A stretch of DNA of 64,000 nt from Hathewaya limosa. Its GTDB lineage: Bacteria > Bacillota > Clostridia > Clostridiales > Clostridiaceae. The stretch lies in assembly GCF_030815255.1 (NCBI RefSeq), contig NZ_JAUSWN010000001.1, positions 241,171 through 305,170 of the forward strand, in the 5' to 3' direction. How positions within the stretch are numbered: position 1 is the first letter of the stretch; every line of letters begins with the position of its first letter. The notes under the pieces are model-generated. The model searched no databases. It saw only the letters and a list, made by a program, of their open reading frames with translations, and had not been told where the DNA came from. Below, piece by piece: positions 26,546 to 36,308 of this stretch. The position numbers were made by a program, and so were the translations under genes.

Positions 26546-26793
26546 AAATATGTCTCCTTATAAAATATTAAAAAGGTATTTTCATAAGGTATATTATGAA
26601 ATAAGGACGTTAAATGTTAAAATAAAAAAATATTTAATTAAAGAAGATGTTACTTTAAAGTAAGTAGAACAAATAATTTTAGGTAATGTTTTTGTTTTTA
26701 AAAAATAATAACTTTGATAACGATATATAATAGTTATTCAATAAATATGAATTTAATGTAAAGTTGACAAGTTAATATATTATTATATATAAG

Positions 26794-26822
26794 TTTACAA
26801 TTTATGAAAATATATGTATAAT
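26794..26822 (+). promoter_or_regulatory. Promoter of the 26861 gene
   Basis: TTTACA (26794-26799) and TATAAT (26817-26822) are 17 bases apart, about 39 bases before the start codon. A second possible -35 (TTGACA, 26764-26769) lies further up with a poorer TATATA partner. I see nothing else in the rest of the gap back to 26546 apart from the leader hairpin noted for the binding protein gene. Confidence 0.75.
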
Positions 26823-26860
26823 TTAAAAGTATATTACACTATATGTTTAGGGGGATAACC

Positions 26861-27976
26861 ATGAACAAAAATAGAATTTTAAAAATTACTATTGCTATAG
26901 TTATTATATTTATAATTGGAATATCTATAAAAAATAATATGAATATTAAGCATAATCTTATTGAAGCAAAACTTGTTATACCAAATGGAGGGGAGACATT
27001 TGGAGCTTTGCTTAGAGATAAAAACCTTAAAATAGTTGCTAAAAATAACATTGCTAAAATGTATACTATAAGTGCAAGACCTAAACCTGAAAAGGCATGT
27101 GTAAGAGATTTTAATTTAGAAACTTTAAAAGTAGGAAAAAGAAGTGATGTTATGAATTGTGATTCTGGTGGATGGGCATCTGTTCACTATGCCTTAAAAG
27201 TAGCAGATGATTTTTATATATTATTTTATACTTCTAATAATGGACTTTCCGAACCGAATAAAAGAGGAATAAGAGCAGCATGGTCAAATACACCTAATGG
27301 AAAATTCATGCAATATAATACATCTCAGTTTGAAATTATACCAAGAGAAAAATGGGAAGGTAGAAAAATAGAGCAAGATGTAGGAGCGAGAAAAATTTCA
27401 GAAGATAAACGTTATGTTTACTATTGGATGCTATATTCTGATATAAATTATGAGACTAATCCAAATAGTTATAGTGGATGGTATAAAATAAGAATAGATA
27501 AAGTAAAGAAAACAGTAAAATATATAGACAAGTATAAGAATAATCCTTTAACCGAAGTTTCATTACGTGGTTATAAGCATAATCGTGTAGGAGGAAGTAA
27601 TGTTCAAACAAAAATAGGAGATTATTATCTAATGTATTGGATGGCTAGAAATGATAATTCTGATAAAAGAAATACTGATCATCCAAGACAAGTGGGATTT
27701 GCAGCTAGTAAAGATCCTCTTTTTCACAAGGTGAAATACACTACAAGTGTTGGTGGAATAATTAAATTTGATGCTCATTGTAATGAAAAGTATATGGAAA
27801 AATTTGATTATTATATTAATTCAAAAGAGGAACTTGTATTAATAGGAGAATCTGTTTTTAAAGATGTACCCGATGATTATAAATTTGGAGTAATTGCTAG
27901 GATCTATAATATTGAAGAGGGTATTAGTAGTAAAATTAGAAAAATGTATAATAACACAATAAAAAAATTTAATTAA
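26861..27976 (+). CDS. Membrane-anchored protein of unknown function, possible beta-propeller
   Basis: I do not recognise this family. The 371-residue protein has one N-terminal membrane segment (residues about 6-23, ITIAIVIIFIIGISI) and a large extracytoplasmic domain. The domain contains several short repeated-looking blocks with aromatic ends: DDFYILFYTSNNGLS, RYVYYWMLYSDIN, DYYLMYWMARND and ELVLIGESVFKD. Such spacing of Y/F/W-rich strands followed by Asn/Asp turns is reminiscent of five-bladed propeller glycoside hydrolases such as GH43-like folds. A carbohydrate-related role is therefore possible but unproven. ATG 26861 follows AGGGGG with 6 bases spacing; the ATG at 26843 precedes that site and is rejected. 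It is monocistronic with its own promoter and terminator. Confidence 0.65.
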   Translation: MNKNRILKITIAIVIIFIIGISIKNNMNIKHNLIEAKLVIPNGGETFGALLRDKNLKIVAKNNIAKMYTISARPKPEKACVRDFNLETLKVGKRSDVMNCDSGGWASVHYALKVADDFYILFYTSNNGLSEPNKRGIRAAWSNTPNGKFMQYNTSQFEIIPREKWEGRKIEQDVGARKISEDKRYVYYWMLYSDINYETNPNSYSGWYKIRIDKVKKTVKYIDKYKNNPLTEVSLRGYKHNRVGGSNVQTKIGDYYLMYWMARNDNSDKRNTDHPRQVGFAASKDPLFHKVKYTTSVGGIIKFDAHCNEKYMEKFDYYINSKEELVLIGESVFKDVPDDYKFGVIARIYNIEEGISSKIRKMYNNTIKKFN

Positions 27977-28003
27977 AAAATTATAAAGAAAAAAGGGTAT
28001 AAT

Positions 28004-28049
28004 AAAAAACTTATTTAATTAAATCATTATTTAATTAAATAAGTTTTTT
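28004..28049. terminator. Long hairpin terminator
   Basis: AAAAAACTTATTTAATTAA and its reverse complement form a 21-bp perfect stem around a 4-base loop, ending in TTTTTT on the plus strand and in the mirrored run on the minus strand. It can end the 26861 transcript and the convergent gltS transcript. Confidence 0.85.
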
Positions 28050-28147
28050 GTTTTTTTATCAAATTTCACAGCTAAGCTCAAATTAAAAATTACTTTGAAG
28101 ATTTTTGTTATATTTTAATTACAACGTATATTAAAAAATTATGAAAC

Positions 28148-29350
28148 TTATAGTTTTAAATGTTTAATTAAATTTACAAATAAGGTTATTACAAAAGTAT
28201 TTGTAATATCGATTAGAAATGCCCCTACTATCGGCAATACAAAGTAGGCTCTTGGGGCAGGACCAAATTTTTCTTTTATAGCATCCATATTAGCAATACC
28301 ATTAGCAGTGGCCCCCATGCCAAATCCGCAATGGCCTGCAGATAAAACAGCAGCATCAAAATCTTTGCCTAAAAGGTTAAAAGTTATAAATCTGGCAAAT
28401 AAAGCCATTAATAAAGTTTGACCTAATAAAATTACAAGTAATGGACCAGCAACAGCTGCAAGTTGCCATAATTCTAAAGTTATTAAAGCTAATGAAAGAA
28501 AAATATTAAGAGCTATGTTACCTAGTATGTTTGAACATTTTTGATTAATGTGCCATTTTCCAGTTGATTCCCCCAAATTTAAAATAACTGCAGCAACAAA
28601 CATAGCGTTAACATAGGATGGTAAAGTAAAGTGTATTTTTTTAAATAAGAATTCCAGAATACCACCAAGACCTATAGAAACAAAAATTAAAGTTAAAGTT
28701 TTAAATAATTCACTGTAAGATACTTCTTCTTTTTTTTCAGCTATAGTTATTTGGCTATCTTCATATTCTGATGCATTTGATTTTAATCCTCTATTTACTA
28801 TAAGTTTTTCGCCTAATGGACCACCCATTAAAGATCCCATAACAAGTCCAAAGGTTGCAGCAGCCATAGCTAAGGTTGTAGCACCCATGACTCCAATTTG
28901 TTCGAATTCGGGACCAAAAGCACCAGCAGTTCCATGACCACCAGTCATAGTTATAGATCCAGCAAGCAATCCTACAAGGGCACTTTGATGAGTTAATTTT
29001 GCTAAGAATATGCCAAGAGTATTTTGTAGAATACAGAGTAATAGAGAAATAAGCCAAAATGTTATAACTTGCATACCACCTTTTTTTATAAGTTGAATGC
29101 TAGCACCAAGACCGATGGTAGTAAAAAATACCATCATGAAGGGCTTTTGTAGAGTGTTGTCAAAAACAAAGGTAAGTACATTGGTTTGTCTTAAAATAAG
29201 ATGTAAAATAGAAAAAATTAATCCGCCTACTACTGGTGCAGGAATACAGAATTTTTCTAGAAATTTCAACTTACTCTTGCACCAAACACCAAAATAATAC
29301 ATTACTACCGCTAATGCAGTTGTTTGCATCATATCTAACTTTATTTCCAT
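28148..29350 (-). CDS. gltS: Sodium/glutamate symporter
   Basis: Integral membrane transporter of 400 residues with about ten helices in two inverted halves, taking up glutamate with sodium. Family hallmarks are the two glycine-rich re-entrant loops: GLLAGSITMTGGHGTAGAFG in the first half and LSAGHCGFGMGATANGIANM in the second. The length is typical. It stands alone, with a GAGGGGGC-type ribosome binding site before ATG 29350. Glutamate import fits an amino-acid-fermenting lifestyle. Confidence 0.95.
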   Translation of the reverse strand: MEIKLDMMQTTALAVVMYYFGVWCKSKLKFLEKFCIPAPVVGGLIFSILHLILRQTNVLTFVFDNTLQKPFMMVFFTTIGLGASIQLIKKGGMQVITFWLISLLLCILQNTLGIFLAKLTHQSALVGLLAGSITMTGGHGTAGAFGPEFEQIGVMGATTLAMAAATFGLVMGSLMGGPLGEKLIVNRGLKSNASEYEDSQITIAEKKEEVSYSELFKTLTLIFVSIGLGGILEFLFKKIHFTLPSYVNAMFVAAVILNLGESTGKWHINQKCSNILGNIALNIFLSLALITLELWQLAAVAGPLLVILLGQTLLMALFARFITFNLLGKDFDAAVLSAGHCGFGMGATANGIANMDAIKEKFGPAPRAYFVLPIVGAFLIDITNTFVITLFVNLIKHLKL

Positions 29351-29548
29351 AAATATGCCCCCTCAAATCCACAAAATAAAAAATAGTACAAAGTAATTTT
29401 TAATAATAAGCATAACTGAAAATAAAATATGGTAGTATAAATATTGTAATTATATTATATATGCGTGAGGAGAAAAATACAATTAGAAAATTAAGAAAAA
29501 TATCAGAATTTTTCAAATATGCACAAAAAAAGTTGAAATATAGGTTTC

Positions 29549-29577
29549 TTGTATATTATGAAAAACGGTTTTATAAT
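29549..29577 (+). promoter_or_regulatory. cls promoter
   Basis: TTGTAT (29549-29554) and TATAAT (29572-29577) are 17 bases apart, leaving a leader of about 30 bases before the cls start. Confidence 0.75.
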
Positions 29578-29613
29578 ATACTATAAATTAAATACTTAAA
29601 GGGAGGACTTTTG

Positions 29614-31047
29614 ATGGGATTAGGTATATTTTTAGGTATATCCTTAGTTATAGTTAACTTAATGTTAGCTGGGGCATTAATATTTTTTGAACGAAAAGAT
29701 CCCACTACAACTTGGGCATGGCTTTTTGTAATTATATTCTTACCTATAATAGGATTCTTAATTTATTTGGTATTTGGTCAAAATATGACTAGAGAAAAGT
29801 TATTTAAATATAAAATTGTAATTGATGAAAGAAAAAAAGAAAGTTTTGATAAAATAAGAGAAAAATACAAAGATGATATAAGTACTTTAGAAAACATAGA
29901 TATAATTCACATGAATTATAAAAATTGTAGAGCAGCTTATACTCAATTAAATGAAGTAAAACTTTTTTATGATGGAGAGGAAAAATTTAAAGGTCTTTTT
30001 AAAGCCTTAATGAATGCAAAGGAATTTATACACATGGAATATTATATCATCCAAAATGATGAAATGGGTAAGACATTGATTAATATTCTAACTAAGAAAG
30101 TTAAAGAGGGAGTCGAGGTAAAATTATTATTTGATGGAATGGGTTCCTATAAAATTAATAATAAAAAATTTCTAAAAGAATTCGTAACAAGTGGGGGAAA
30201 ATATGCGGTATTTTTTCCAAGTATAATAGCACGAATAAATAGAAGAATAAATTATAGAAATCATAGAAAGATTGTTGTTATAGATGGTACAACAGGATTT
30301 TTAGGTGGCTTTAATGTAGGAAATGAATATGTAAATAAAGATAAAAAAATAGGTTATTGGAGAGACACTCATTTACTTATAAAAGGAGAAGCTGTAAAGG
30401 ATTTAGAGGAAAGATTTTTATTAGATTGGACTTATGCAGCACATGAAGATATAAAAAATGTAAATAAGTATTTCTGTATTGATGATAGTATAAAAAATAT
30501 AGTAGGTATGCAGATTGTTTCCAGTGGTCCAGATCATAAAGAAGAGTATATTAAGAATGCATATGTCAAAATTATAAATAATGCAAAGAAATATATATAT
30601 TTACAAACACCTTATTTTGTACCAGATGAAACTGTACTACAATCATTAAGAATAGCTGCATTGTCTGGTGTAGAAGTGAAAATTATGATACCAGGAAATC
30701 CAGATCATAAATTTATGAAATGGGCAGCTAATTCTTATATAGGGGATTTATTAGATGCCGGAGCTAAAATATATTTATATGAAAAAGGTTTTATACATGC
30801 TAAAACTATTGTTTCAGATGATTTGGTATGTAGTGTAGGAACAGCTAATATGGATATTAGAAGTTTTAGGTTGAATTTTGAAACCAATGGATTTATTTAT
30901 AATAGCCATATTTCACAAGAGATGAAGAAAATGTTTGAAGTAGATATAAGGGAAAGTAGATTTGTTACTAAAGAAGATTATATCAATAGAAGTAAATGGA
31001 GTAAAATAGCTGAATCTATTGTTAGATTGTTATCACCTATACTATAA
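29614..31047 (+). CDS. cls: Cardiolipin synthase
   Basis: Phospholipase-D-type membrane enzyme of 477 residues that condenses two phosphatidylglycerols to cardiolipin. Two N-terminal membrane helices (residues about 4-24 and 35-55) precede two catalytic HKD motifs, HRKIVVIDG with GGFNVGNEY, and HAKTIVSDD with GTANMDIRSF. The length and layout match bacterial ClsA-type enzymes. The start is ATG 29614, 7 bases after GGGAGG (29601-29606), rather than the TTG at 29611. It is monocistronic, with a promoter and terminator of its own. Confidence 0.95.
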   Translation: MGLGIFLGISLVIVNLMLAGALIFFERKDPTTTWAWLFVIIFLPIIGFLIYLVFGQNMTREKLFKYKIVIDERKKESFDKIREKYKDDISTLENIDIIHMNYKNCRAAYTQLNEVKLFYDGEEKFKGLFKALMNAKEFIHMEYYIIQNDEMGKTLINILTKKVKEGVEVKLLFDGMGSYKINNKKFLKEFVTSGGKYAVFFPSIIARINRRINYRNHRKIVVIDGTTGFLGGFNVGNEYVNKDKKIGYWRDTHLLIKGEAVKDLEERFLLDWTYAAHEDIKNVNKYFCIDDSIKNIVGMQIVSSGPDHKEEYIKNAYVKIINNAKKYIYLQTPYFVPDETVLQSLRIAALSGVEVKIMIPGNPDHKFMKWAANSYIGDLLDAGAKIYLYEKGFIHAKTIVSDDLVCSVGTANMDIRSFRLNFETNGFIYNSHISQEMKKMFEVDIRESRFVTKEDYINRSKWSKIAESIVRLLSPIL

Positions 31048-31072
31048 AGAAATATATAAAATTATTTATAAT

Positions 31073-31106
31073 AAAAAACATTCTACACAAACATAGAATG
31101 TTTTTT
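31073..31106. terminator. cls terminator
   Basis: AAAAAACATTCTA pairs with TAGAATGTTTTTT around an 8-base loop. It may also serve the convergent minus-strand gene, which ends at 31154. Confidence 0.88.
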
Positions 31107-31153
31107 ATTATATTAACCTAAAATTCTACATTATAAATTTAAAGTTTCATATT

Positions 31154-31426
31154 TTATAATTTTTTGTAAAACATAAATGCCTTACATATATCATTAAAAT
31201 TATGTTTAATAAGAATTGAATAAACAATTCCCCTTAATTCATATACAGATGTATTTTCATCTTCTTTTCTTATATTATTTAAAATAGATTTTACATCACT
31301 TAAAATAATATTTAAATCACTTTGAGTTAAAACAAATTCTATATCCCTTGCTGAATTTTCTAAACTAACTTTAATTTTTTCAGGATTAAATTCTTCTAAA
31401 TCACCAGAGCGTTTTAAAATTTTCAT
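31154..31426 (-). CDS. Stand-alone ATP-cone domain protein
   Basis: Protein of 90 residues that is almost entirely one ATP-cone: KILKRSGDLEEFNPEKIKVS at the start, then the helical part up to YELRGIVYSILIKHNFNDIC. ATP-cones normally sit at the N-terminus of ribonucleotide reductases or in NrdR and sense dATP/ATP. Here neither a reductase nor a zinc ribbon is attached. It may be a nucleotide-sensing partner protein or a leftover of a larger gene. AAGGAG precedes ATG 31426. It stands alone between cls and the valS leader. Confidence 0.85.
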   Translation of the reverse strand: MKILKRSGDLEEFNPEKIKVSLENSARDIEFVLTQSDLNIILSDVKSILNNIRKEDENTSVYELRGIVYSILIKHNFNDICKAFMFYKKL

Positions 31427-31568
31427 GAGATTATCTCCTTTTCTATAGGTATATAAATACGTGAAATATATAAATATAGTATATGATTTAACTAAAAAAA
31501 TAAAACGGTTTTACTAAAGTTAAGAGTTAATTTATATTTAATATAAATTAAAAGTTATAAAAACTATC

Positions 31569-31596
31569 TTGACATATATTAAAAGTACGTTATAAT
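31569..31596 (+). promoter_or_regulatory. valS promoter
   Basis: Consensus TTGACA (31569-31574) and TATAAT (31591-31596) are 16 bases apart. Transcription would begin near 31603, just before the T-box leader. Confidence 0.85.
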
Positions 31597-31617
31597 TTTA
31601 AGAAAGATTAATATTTA

Positions 31618-31898
31618 AATAAAGGCTATGAAAAAGAGGAGTAAAATTGTGAAGTATTAAGAGAGGAAAACTCAATTGGGCTGAGAGGTTTTCTATAGGA
31701 AACAATTTGAAGGTAGCTTTGGAGCTTTTCTACTGAAATAATAGTAAGTAGAAACGGTAATAAAATTATCGTTAAAATATAAGAGTCTAGAATTTTTAAA
31801 AATTCCTACTGTTTAATGAAGATAATAGGGGTTTAAAAATTTTAGAAATTAAGGTGGTAACGCGCGCTGTCGTCCTTTTGAAGGATGACAGCTTTTTT
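31618..31898 (+). ncRNA. T-box leader of valS (valine)
   Basis: Leader of about 280 bases. The T-box sequence AAGGTGGTAACGCG lies at 31851-31864. A terminator hairpin follows, GCTGTCGTCCTT with AAGGATGACAGC (31866-31892), then TTTTTT. Stem I is recognisable from the AGTA and GAA elements of its specifier loop and a pairing of AAATTGT with ACAATTT. The likely specifier codon is GTA at 31713-31715 within GAAGGTAGC, which reads valine and matches the gene downstream. Uncharged valine tRNA would stabilise the antiterminator and turn valS on. Confidence 0.92.
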
Positions 31899-31941
31899 AT
31901 TTTATAGAGAATATATGTATATACGAAAGGAGAATATAATT

Positions 31942-34587
31942 ATGGATGAAAACAAGAATATAGCAAAAACTTATGATCCGAAAGAATTTGAAGACAGATT
32001 ATATGCTTGGTGGGAGGAAAAAGGATTTTTTACTCCGGAAATAGATAAAAATAAAAAACCTTATTCAATTATCATGCCACCACCAAACATTACTGGGCAA
32101 TTACATCTAGGGCATGCTATTGATGATACATTACAAGATATTTTAATTAGAACTAAGAGAATGCAAGGATATTGTACTTTATGGTTACCAGGCCAAGACC
32201 ATGCAAGTATAGCAACTGAGGTTAAAGTTGAGAATCAAATTATCAAAGAAGGCTTAGATAAGAAAAAAATGGGAAGAGAAGCTTTCTTAGAGAGAGTATG
32301 GCAATGGTCAGATCAATATAGAAATAGAATTAGAACTCAAGTTAAAAAATTAGGTTGTTCAGCTGACTTTACAAGAGAAACATTTACTATGGATGAAAAT
32401 GTAAGTAAAGCTGTTAGAAAAGTATTTGTTAAGTTATATGAAGAAGGTTTAATTTATAGAGGAAATAGAATAACAAACTGGTGTCCTAAATGTATGACAG
32501 CAATTTCAGATGCTGAAATCGAATATGAAGAACAAGAAGGAAACTTTTGGCACATCAAATATCCAGTAGTGGGATCAGATGAATTCTTAGAAATAGCAAC
32601 TACAAGACCAGAAACATTATTAGGAGATACAGCAGTTGCAGTTAATCCAAATGATGAAAGATATTCGCATTTAATTGGTAAGAAATTAATGTTACCACTT
32701 GTTAATAGAGAAATACCAATTGTTGCTGATGATTATGTTGATGTAGAATTTGGAACAGGGGCAGTTAAAATAACACCAGCTCATGATCCTAATGATTATC
32801 AAGTTGGGGTAAGACATGATCTTCCACAAATAGTTATTTTAAATGAAGATGGAACTATAGTAGAAGGCTATGGAAAATATTCAGGTTTAGATAGATATGA
32901 AGCAAGAAAACTTATGGTTGAAGATTTAAAAGAACAAGGTTTTCTTGTTAATATTAAAAAACATGTTCATAATGTAGGAACTCATGATAGATGTGGAACA
33001 ACAGTAGAGCCAATGCTTTCAAGACAATGGTATGTAAAAATGGAACCACTTGCAGAACCAGCTATAGAGGTTGTTAAAAATAAAAAAGTTAAATTTATTC
33101 CAGAAAGATTTGATAAAATTTATTTTAACTGGATGGATAATATTCAAGATTGGTGTATTTCAAGACAATTATGGTGGGGTCATAGAATTCCAGTTTGGTA
33201 CTGTAAAGATTGTGGAGAATTAACAGTTGCTATGGAAGACCCATGTTGTTGTTCAAAGTGTGGAAGTAAATCAATAGAACAAGATAAAGATGTATTAGAT
33301 ACATGGTTTAGTTCAGCATTATGGCCATTTTCAACTTTAGGTTGGCCAGATAACTCAGAGGATTTAAAATATTTTTATCCAACTTCTACATTAGTAACAG
33401 GATATGATATTATATTCTTCTGGGTTGCTAGAATGATATTCTCAGGACTTCATAATATGGAGGATATCCCATTTGAAAATATATTAATTCACGGTATTGT
33501 TAGAGATAGTGAAGGAAGAAAAATGTCTAAATCTCTAGGAAATGGTGTTGATCCATTAGAGATCATAGATAAATATGGTGCTGACGCATTAAGATTTATG
33601 TTAGTTACAGGGAATGCACCAGGTAATGATATAAGATTCTATGAAGAAAGAGTTGAGTCAGCTAGAAATTTTGCAAATAAGATTTGGAATGCTTCAAGAT
33701 TTGTTATGATGAATCTTGATAAAGAAATAATGGATAAATACAAAGAGTGTAAGAACTATTCAATAGCCGATAGATGGATCTTATCAAGAATGAATACTGT
33801 AGCTAAAGAGGTTACTGATAATATAGAAAAATTTGAAATAGGTATTGCTGTTCAAAAGATTTATGACTTTATGTGGAATGAGTTCTGTGACTGGTATATA
33901 GAACTTGTAAAACCAGTATTCTTCTCAGATAATGAAGAGGCTAAAGGTGTAGCATACAATGTATTAAACACTGTTTTAACTACAGGACTACAATTATTAC
34001 ATCCAGTAATGCCTTATATCACAGAAGAAATATACACTCATTTAGATACAGAATTTGAATCAATTACAATTTCACAATGGCCAGAATATAGAGAAGAATT
34101 AAATGATAAAGAAGCAGAAGAAAAAATGAATTATGTAATTGAGGCTATTACAGCTTTAAGAAATGTTAGAGCTGAAATGAATGTTCCGAATTCAAGAAAA
34201 GCTAAACTTATGATTTATGCTATAGAAGGAATAGAAGCATTTAAAGAAGGTTCTATGTACTTCGAAAAATTAGCATCAGCAAGTGAAGTTACTTTCTTAG
34301 GATCAAAAGAAGAAGCACCAGAAGATACAGTTTCAGTAGTAACAAAAGGTGCAGAAATTTATATGCCATTACTTGATTTAGTTGACCTTGAAAAAGAGCT
34401 TGAAAGATTGAATAAGGAAAAAGAAAAGTTAGCTAAAGAAATAGATAGAGTAGAGAAAAAACTTTCTAACGAAAGATTTGTTAGCAAGGCACCAGAAGCT
34501 GTTGTTAATGAAGAGAAAGAAAAAGGTAAAAAATATAAAGAAATGTACGATTCTGTAATAGAAAGAATTAATAGTTTAACAAAATAA
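31942..34587 (+). CDS. valS: Valyl-tRNA synthetase
   Basis: Class I aminoacyl-tRNA synthetase of 881 residues that charges tRNA-Val in the cytoplasm. The HIGH-type motif is PPPNITGQLHLGHA (residues about 46-59), and the KMSKS motif is GRKMSKSLGNG. The editing domain contains TTRPETLLGDTAVAVNP. The C-terminal coiled coil typical of ValRS is visible from LDLVDLEKELERLNKEKEK onward. A zinc-type insertion with CKDCGE and CCCSKCGSKS is present. I start at ATG 31942, following AAAGGAG; the longer frame from 31885 starts inside the T-box terminator. A T-box leader controls it. Confidence 0.97.
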   Translation: MDENKNIAKTYDPKEFEDRLYAWWEEKGFFTPEIDKNKKPYSIIMPPPNITGQLHLGHAIDDTLQDILIRTKRMQGYCTLWLPGQDHASIATEVKVENQIIKEGLDKKKMGREAFLERVWQWSDQYRNRIRTQVKKLGCSADFTRETFTMDENVSKAVRKVFVKLYEEGLIYRGNRITNWCPKCMTAISDAEIEYEEQEGNFWHIKYPVVGSDEFLEIATTRPETLLGDTAVAVNPNDERYSHLIGKKLMLPLVNREIPIVADDYVDVEFGTGAVKITPAHDPNDYQVGVRHDLPQIVILNEDGTIVEGYGKYSGLDRYEARKLMVEDLKEQGFLVNIKKHVHNVGTHDRCGTTVEPMLSRQWYVKMEPLAEPAIEVVKNKKVKFIPERFDKIYFNWMDNIQDWCISRQLWWGHRIPVWYCKDCGELTVAMEDPCCCSKCGSKSIEQDKDVLDTWFSSALWPFSTLGWPDNSEDLKYFYPTSTLVTGYDIIFFWVARMIFSGLHNMEDIPFENILIHGIVRDSEGRKMSKSLGNGVDPLEIIDKYGADALRFMLVTGNAPGNDIRFYEERVESARNFANKIWNASRFVMMNLDKEIMDKYKECKNYSIADRWILSRMNTVAKEVTDNIEKFEIGIAVQKIYDFMWNEFCDWYIELVKPVFFSDNEEAKGVAYNVLNTVLTTGLQLLHPVMPYITEEIYTHLDTEFESITISQWPEYREELNDKEAEEKMNYVIEAITALRNVRAEMNVPNSRKAKLMIYAIEGIEAFKEGSMYFEKLASASEVTFLGSKEEAPEDTVSVVTKGAEIYMPLLDLVDLEKELERLNKEKEKLAKEIDRVEKKLSNERFVSKAPEAVVNEEKEKGKKYKEMYDSVIERINSLTK

Positions 34588-34630
34588 TTAGTTCTGTATA
34601 TATTATAAAAAATAATAGTAAAATATGATA

Positions 34631-34692
34631 AAAAGTCGTGACTTCTACAAAATTATTTGTTAGTATAATAATGTAAAAAGTTACGACTTTTA
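34631..34692. terminator. valS terminator (probably bidirectional)
   Basis: AAAAGTCGTGACTT pairs with AAGTTACGACTTTT, with one mismatch, around a long loop. It lies between valS and the convergent BCCT transporter gene. Confidence 0.75.
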
Positions 34693-34726
34693 TTTTAATG
34701 ACTATTTTAATTTATAAGTAGTTTTT

Positions 34727-36265
34727 TTATTTGTTTTTTATATTTTTGGTAGGAGGTACAGTTTCGGATTTTAAGGATTTATACAAGGATATACATGCAA
34801 ATAACATTATAAATATAAATGGGAATGCCGATGCTACAGAGGCAGTTTGTAAAGCATTAAGTCCACCAGCTAAAAGTAGGGCAGTGGCAAGTAAAGCTTG
34901 TACAATTCCCCAAATTATTTTCTTTTTACTAGAAGGATTTAAATCACCATTAGATGTAAGCATACCTAAAACAAATGTAGCTGAGTTAGCTGAAGTTATA
35001 AAGAATGTGCAAAGTAGAACTACAGCAATTAATGAAATAATTATTCCCAAATTATAATTTTTCATTACAGCGAAGAAAGCAGTTTCAGGTGTAGAAGCTA
35101 TATTTTTTAGTGCATCTAATCCTAATTTATGTGTAAAACCAAGATTTAATCCAAGAGTTCCGAACACTCCAAACCAAATAATTGATGCTAATGAAGGTGC
35201 AAATATTACACCAAGGATAAATTCTCTTATAGTTCTTCCCTTGGAGATACGAGCTATAAATGTACCAACAAAAGGAGCCCAAGCAATCCACCATGCCCAA
35301 TAGAATATTCTCCAAGAATTTAACCAACCATTGTCACCAAAGGCTTGGATAGATAAACTATCAGGAATTATAGATGATACATATATTCCAAAATCATTAA
35401 GTGTTGAATTTACGATTTTGATAGTTGGTCCTATTAAAAAGGATAAAATTAATATTCCAAATGCTAAATATAAATTAACATCTGATATAACTTTTATACC
35501 TTTTTCAATTCCACTTACAGCAGACCAAATAGTTATTATAGTAACCACTAGGATTATTATAACTTGAACTAAGTGAGTATTAGGAATCTTAAACAAATAG
35601 TTAAGACCACTATTTATTTGCAATGTACCTAATCCTAAAGATGTAGCAACACCAGCAACTGTAGCTAATACAGCTGCAATATCTATAAATTTACCAATAG
35701 GGCCTTTAACACCTTTTTCACCTATTAAAGGGGTGAAAATACTGCTAATTAATCCAGGTGAATTTTTTCTAAATTGAAAATATGCTAGTGCTAAACCTAT
35801 AATACTATAATTAGCCCAAGGATGGAATCCCCAGTGCATGAAGCAAGATTTCATTGCAAAATGAGAGGCTTCTAATGATCCTGGAGTTATACCACTAGGT
35901 GGATTTGTAAAGTGAGATATAGGTTCCGCTATTCCCCAAAATACTAATCCAATTCCCATACCAGCTCCGAATAACATAGCAAACCAAGATATAGTACTAT
36001 ATTCAGGAACGGAGTCATCTGGTCCAAGTTTTATGTTCCCAAACTTACTAAAAGCTAGCCATAGAGCAAATAATAAAAATATAAATAGCGATAATAAATA
36101 TGCCCAACCAAAATTAGTGGTTAAAAATTTAAGAAGTTTATTTGCAGCAGCAGAGAATCCTTTTTCAGATACTATAGCCCACAATGCAATAACAAATGTA
36201 ACTATAAGAGATATATAGTAAACATCTTTACCACTAGAAGTTTTCTTACTTATAGTTGTTTTCAT
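34727..36265 (-). CDS. BCCT family transporter (probable glycine betaine uptake)
   Basis: Membrane transporter of 512 residues with about 12 helices. The glycine-rich cation and substrate stretch is FGAGMGIGLVFWGIAEP. The conserved tryptophan box is WAWWIAWAPFVGTFIARISK, followed by GRTIREF. Betaine, carnitine and choline are the usual substrates; the GMGIG form is that of betaine transporters such as BetP and OpuD. It lies 43 bases downstream of grdH on the same strand, which supports import of the compound that GrdH/GrdI reduce. The short tails suggest uptake for metabolism rather than osmotic regulation. Confidence 0.9.
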   Translation of the reverse strand: MKTTISKKTSSGKDVYYISLIVTFVIALWAIVSEKGFSAAANKLLKFLTTNFGWAYLLSLFIFLLFALWLAFSKFGNIKLGPDDSVPEYSTISWFAMLFGAGMGIGLVFWGIAEPISHFTNPPSGITPGSLEASHFAMKSCFMHWGFHPWANYSIIGLALAYFQFRKNSPGLISSIFTPLIGEKGVKGPIGKFIDIAAVLATVAGVATSLGLGTLQINSGLNYLFKIPNTHLVQVIIILVVTIITIWSAVSGIEKGIKVISDVNLYLAFGILILSFLIGPTIKIVNSTLNDFGIYVSSIIPDSLSIQAFGDNGWLNSWRIFYWAWWIAWAPFVGTFIARISKGRTIREFILGVIFAPSLASIIWFGVFGTLGLNLGFTHKLGLDALKNIASTPETAFFAVMKNYNLGIIISLIAVVLLCTFFITSANSATFVLGMLTSNGDLNPSSKKKIIWGIVQALLATALLLAGGLNALQTASVASAFPFIFIMLFACISLYKSLKSETVPPTKNIKNK

Positions 36266-36308
36266 TCAAATCCCACCAATCTATTATTTTATATTTAAAA
36301 CTTGAGGG

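Noticed and set aside
26546..26793. TPP riboswitch upstream of the NMT1-type binding protein
   Set aside because: The conserved CTGAGA and ACCTGA elements are absent, so a thiamine-precursor role is not supported by regulation.
28791..29057. Cysteine- and tryptophan-rich minus-strand reading frame of 88 codons
   Set aside because: It lies wholly inside gltS in another frame, and the odd composition is the out-of-frame reading of the glycine-rich membrane segments. No ribosome binding site precedes it.
31885..31941. N-terminal extension of valyl-tRNA synthetase
   Set aside because: It starts within the T-box terminator; ATG 31942 has AAAGGAG and gives the usual protein length.
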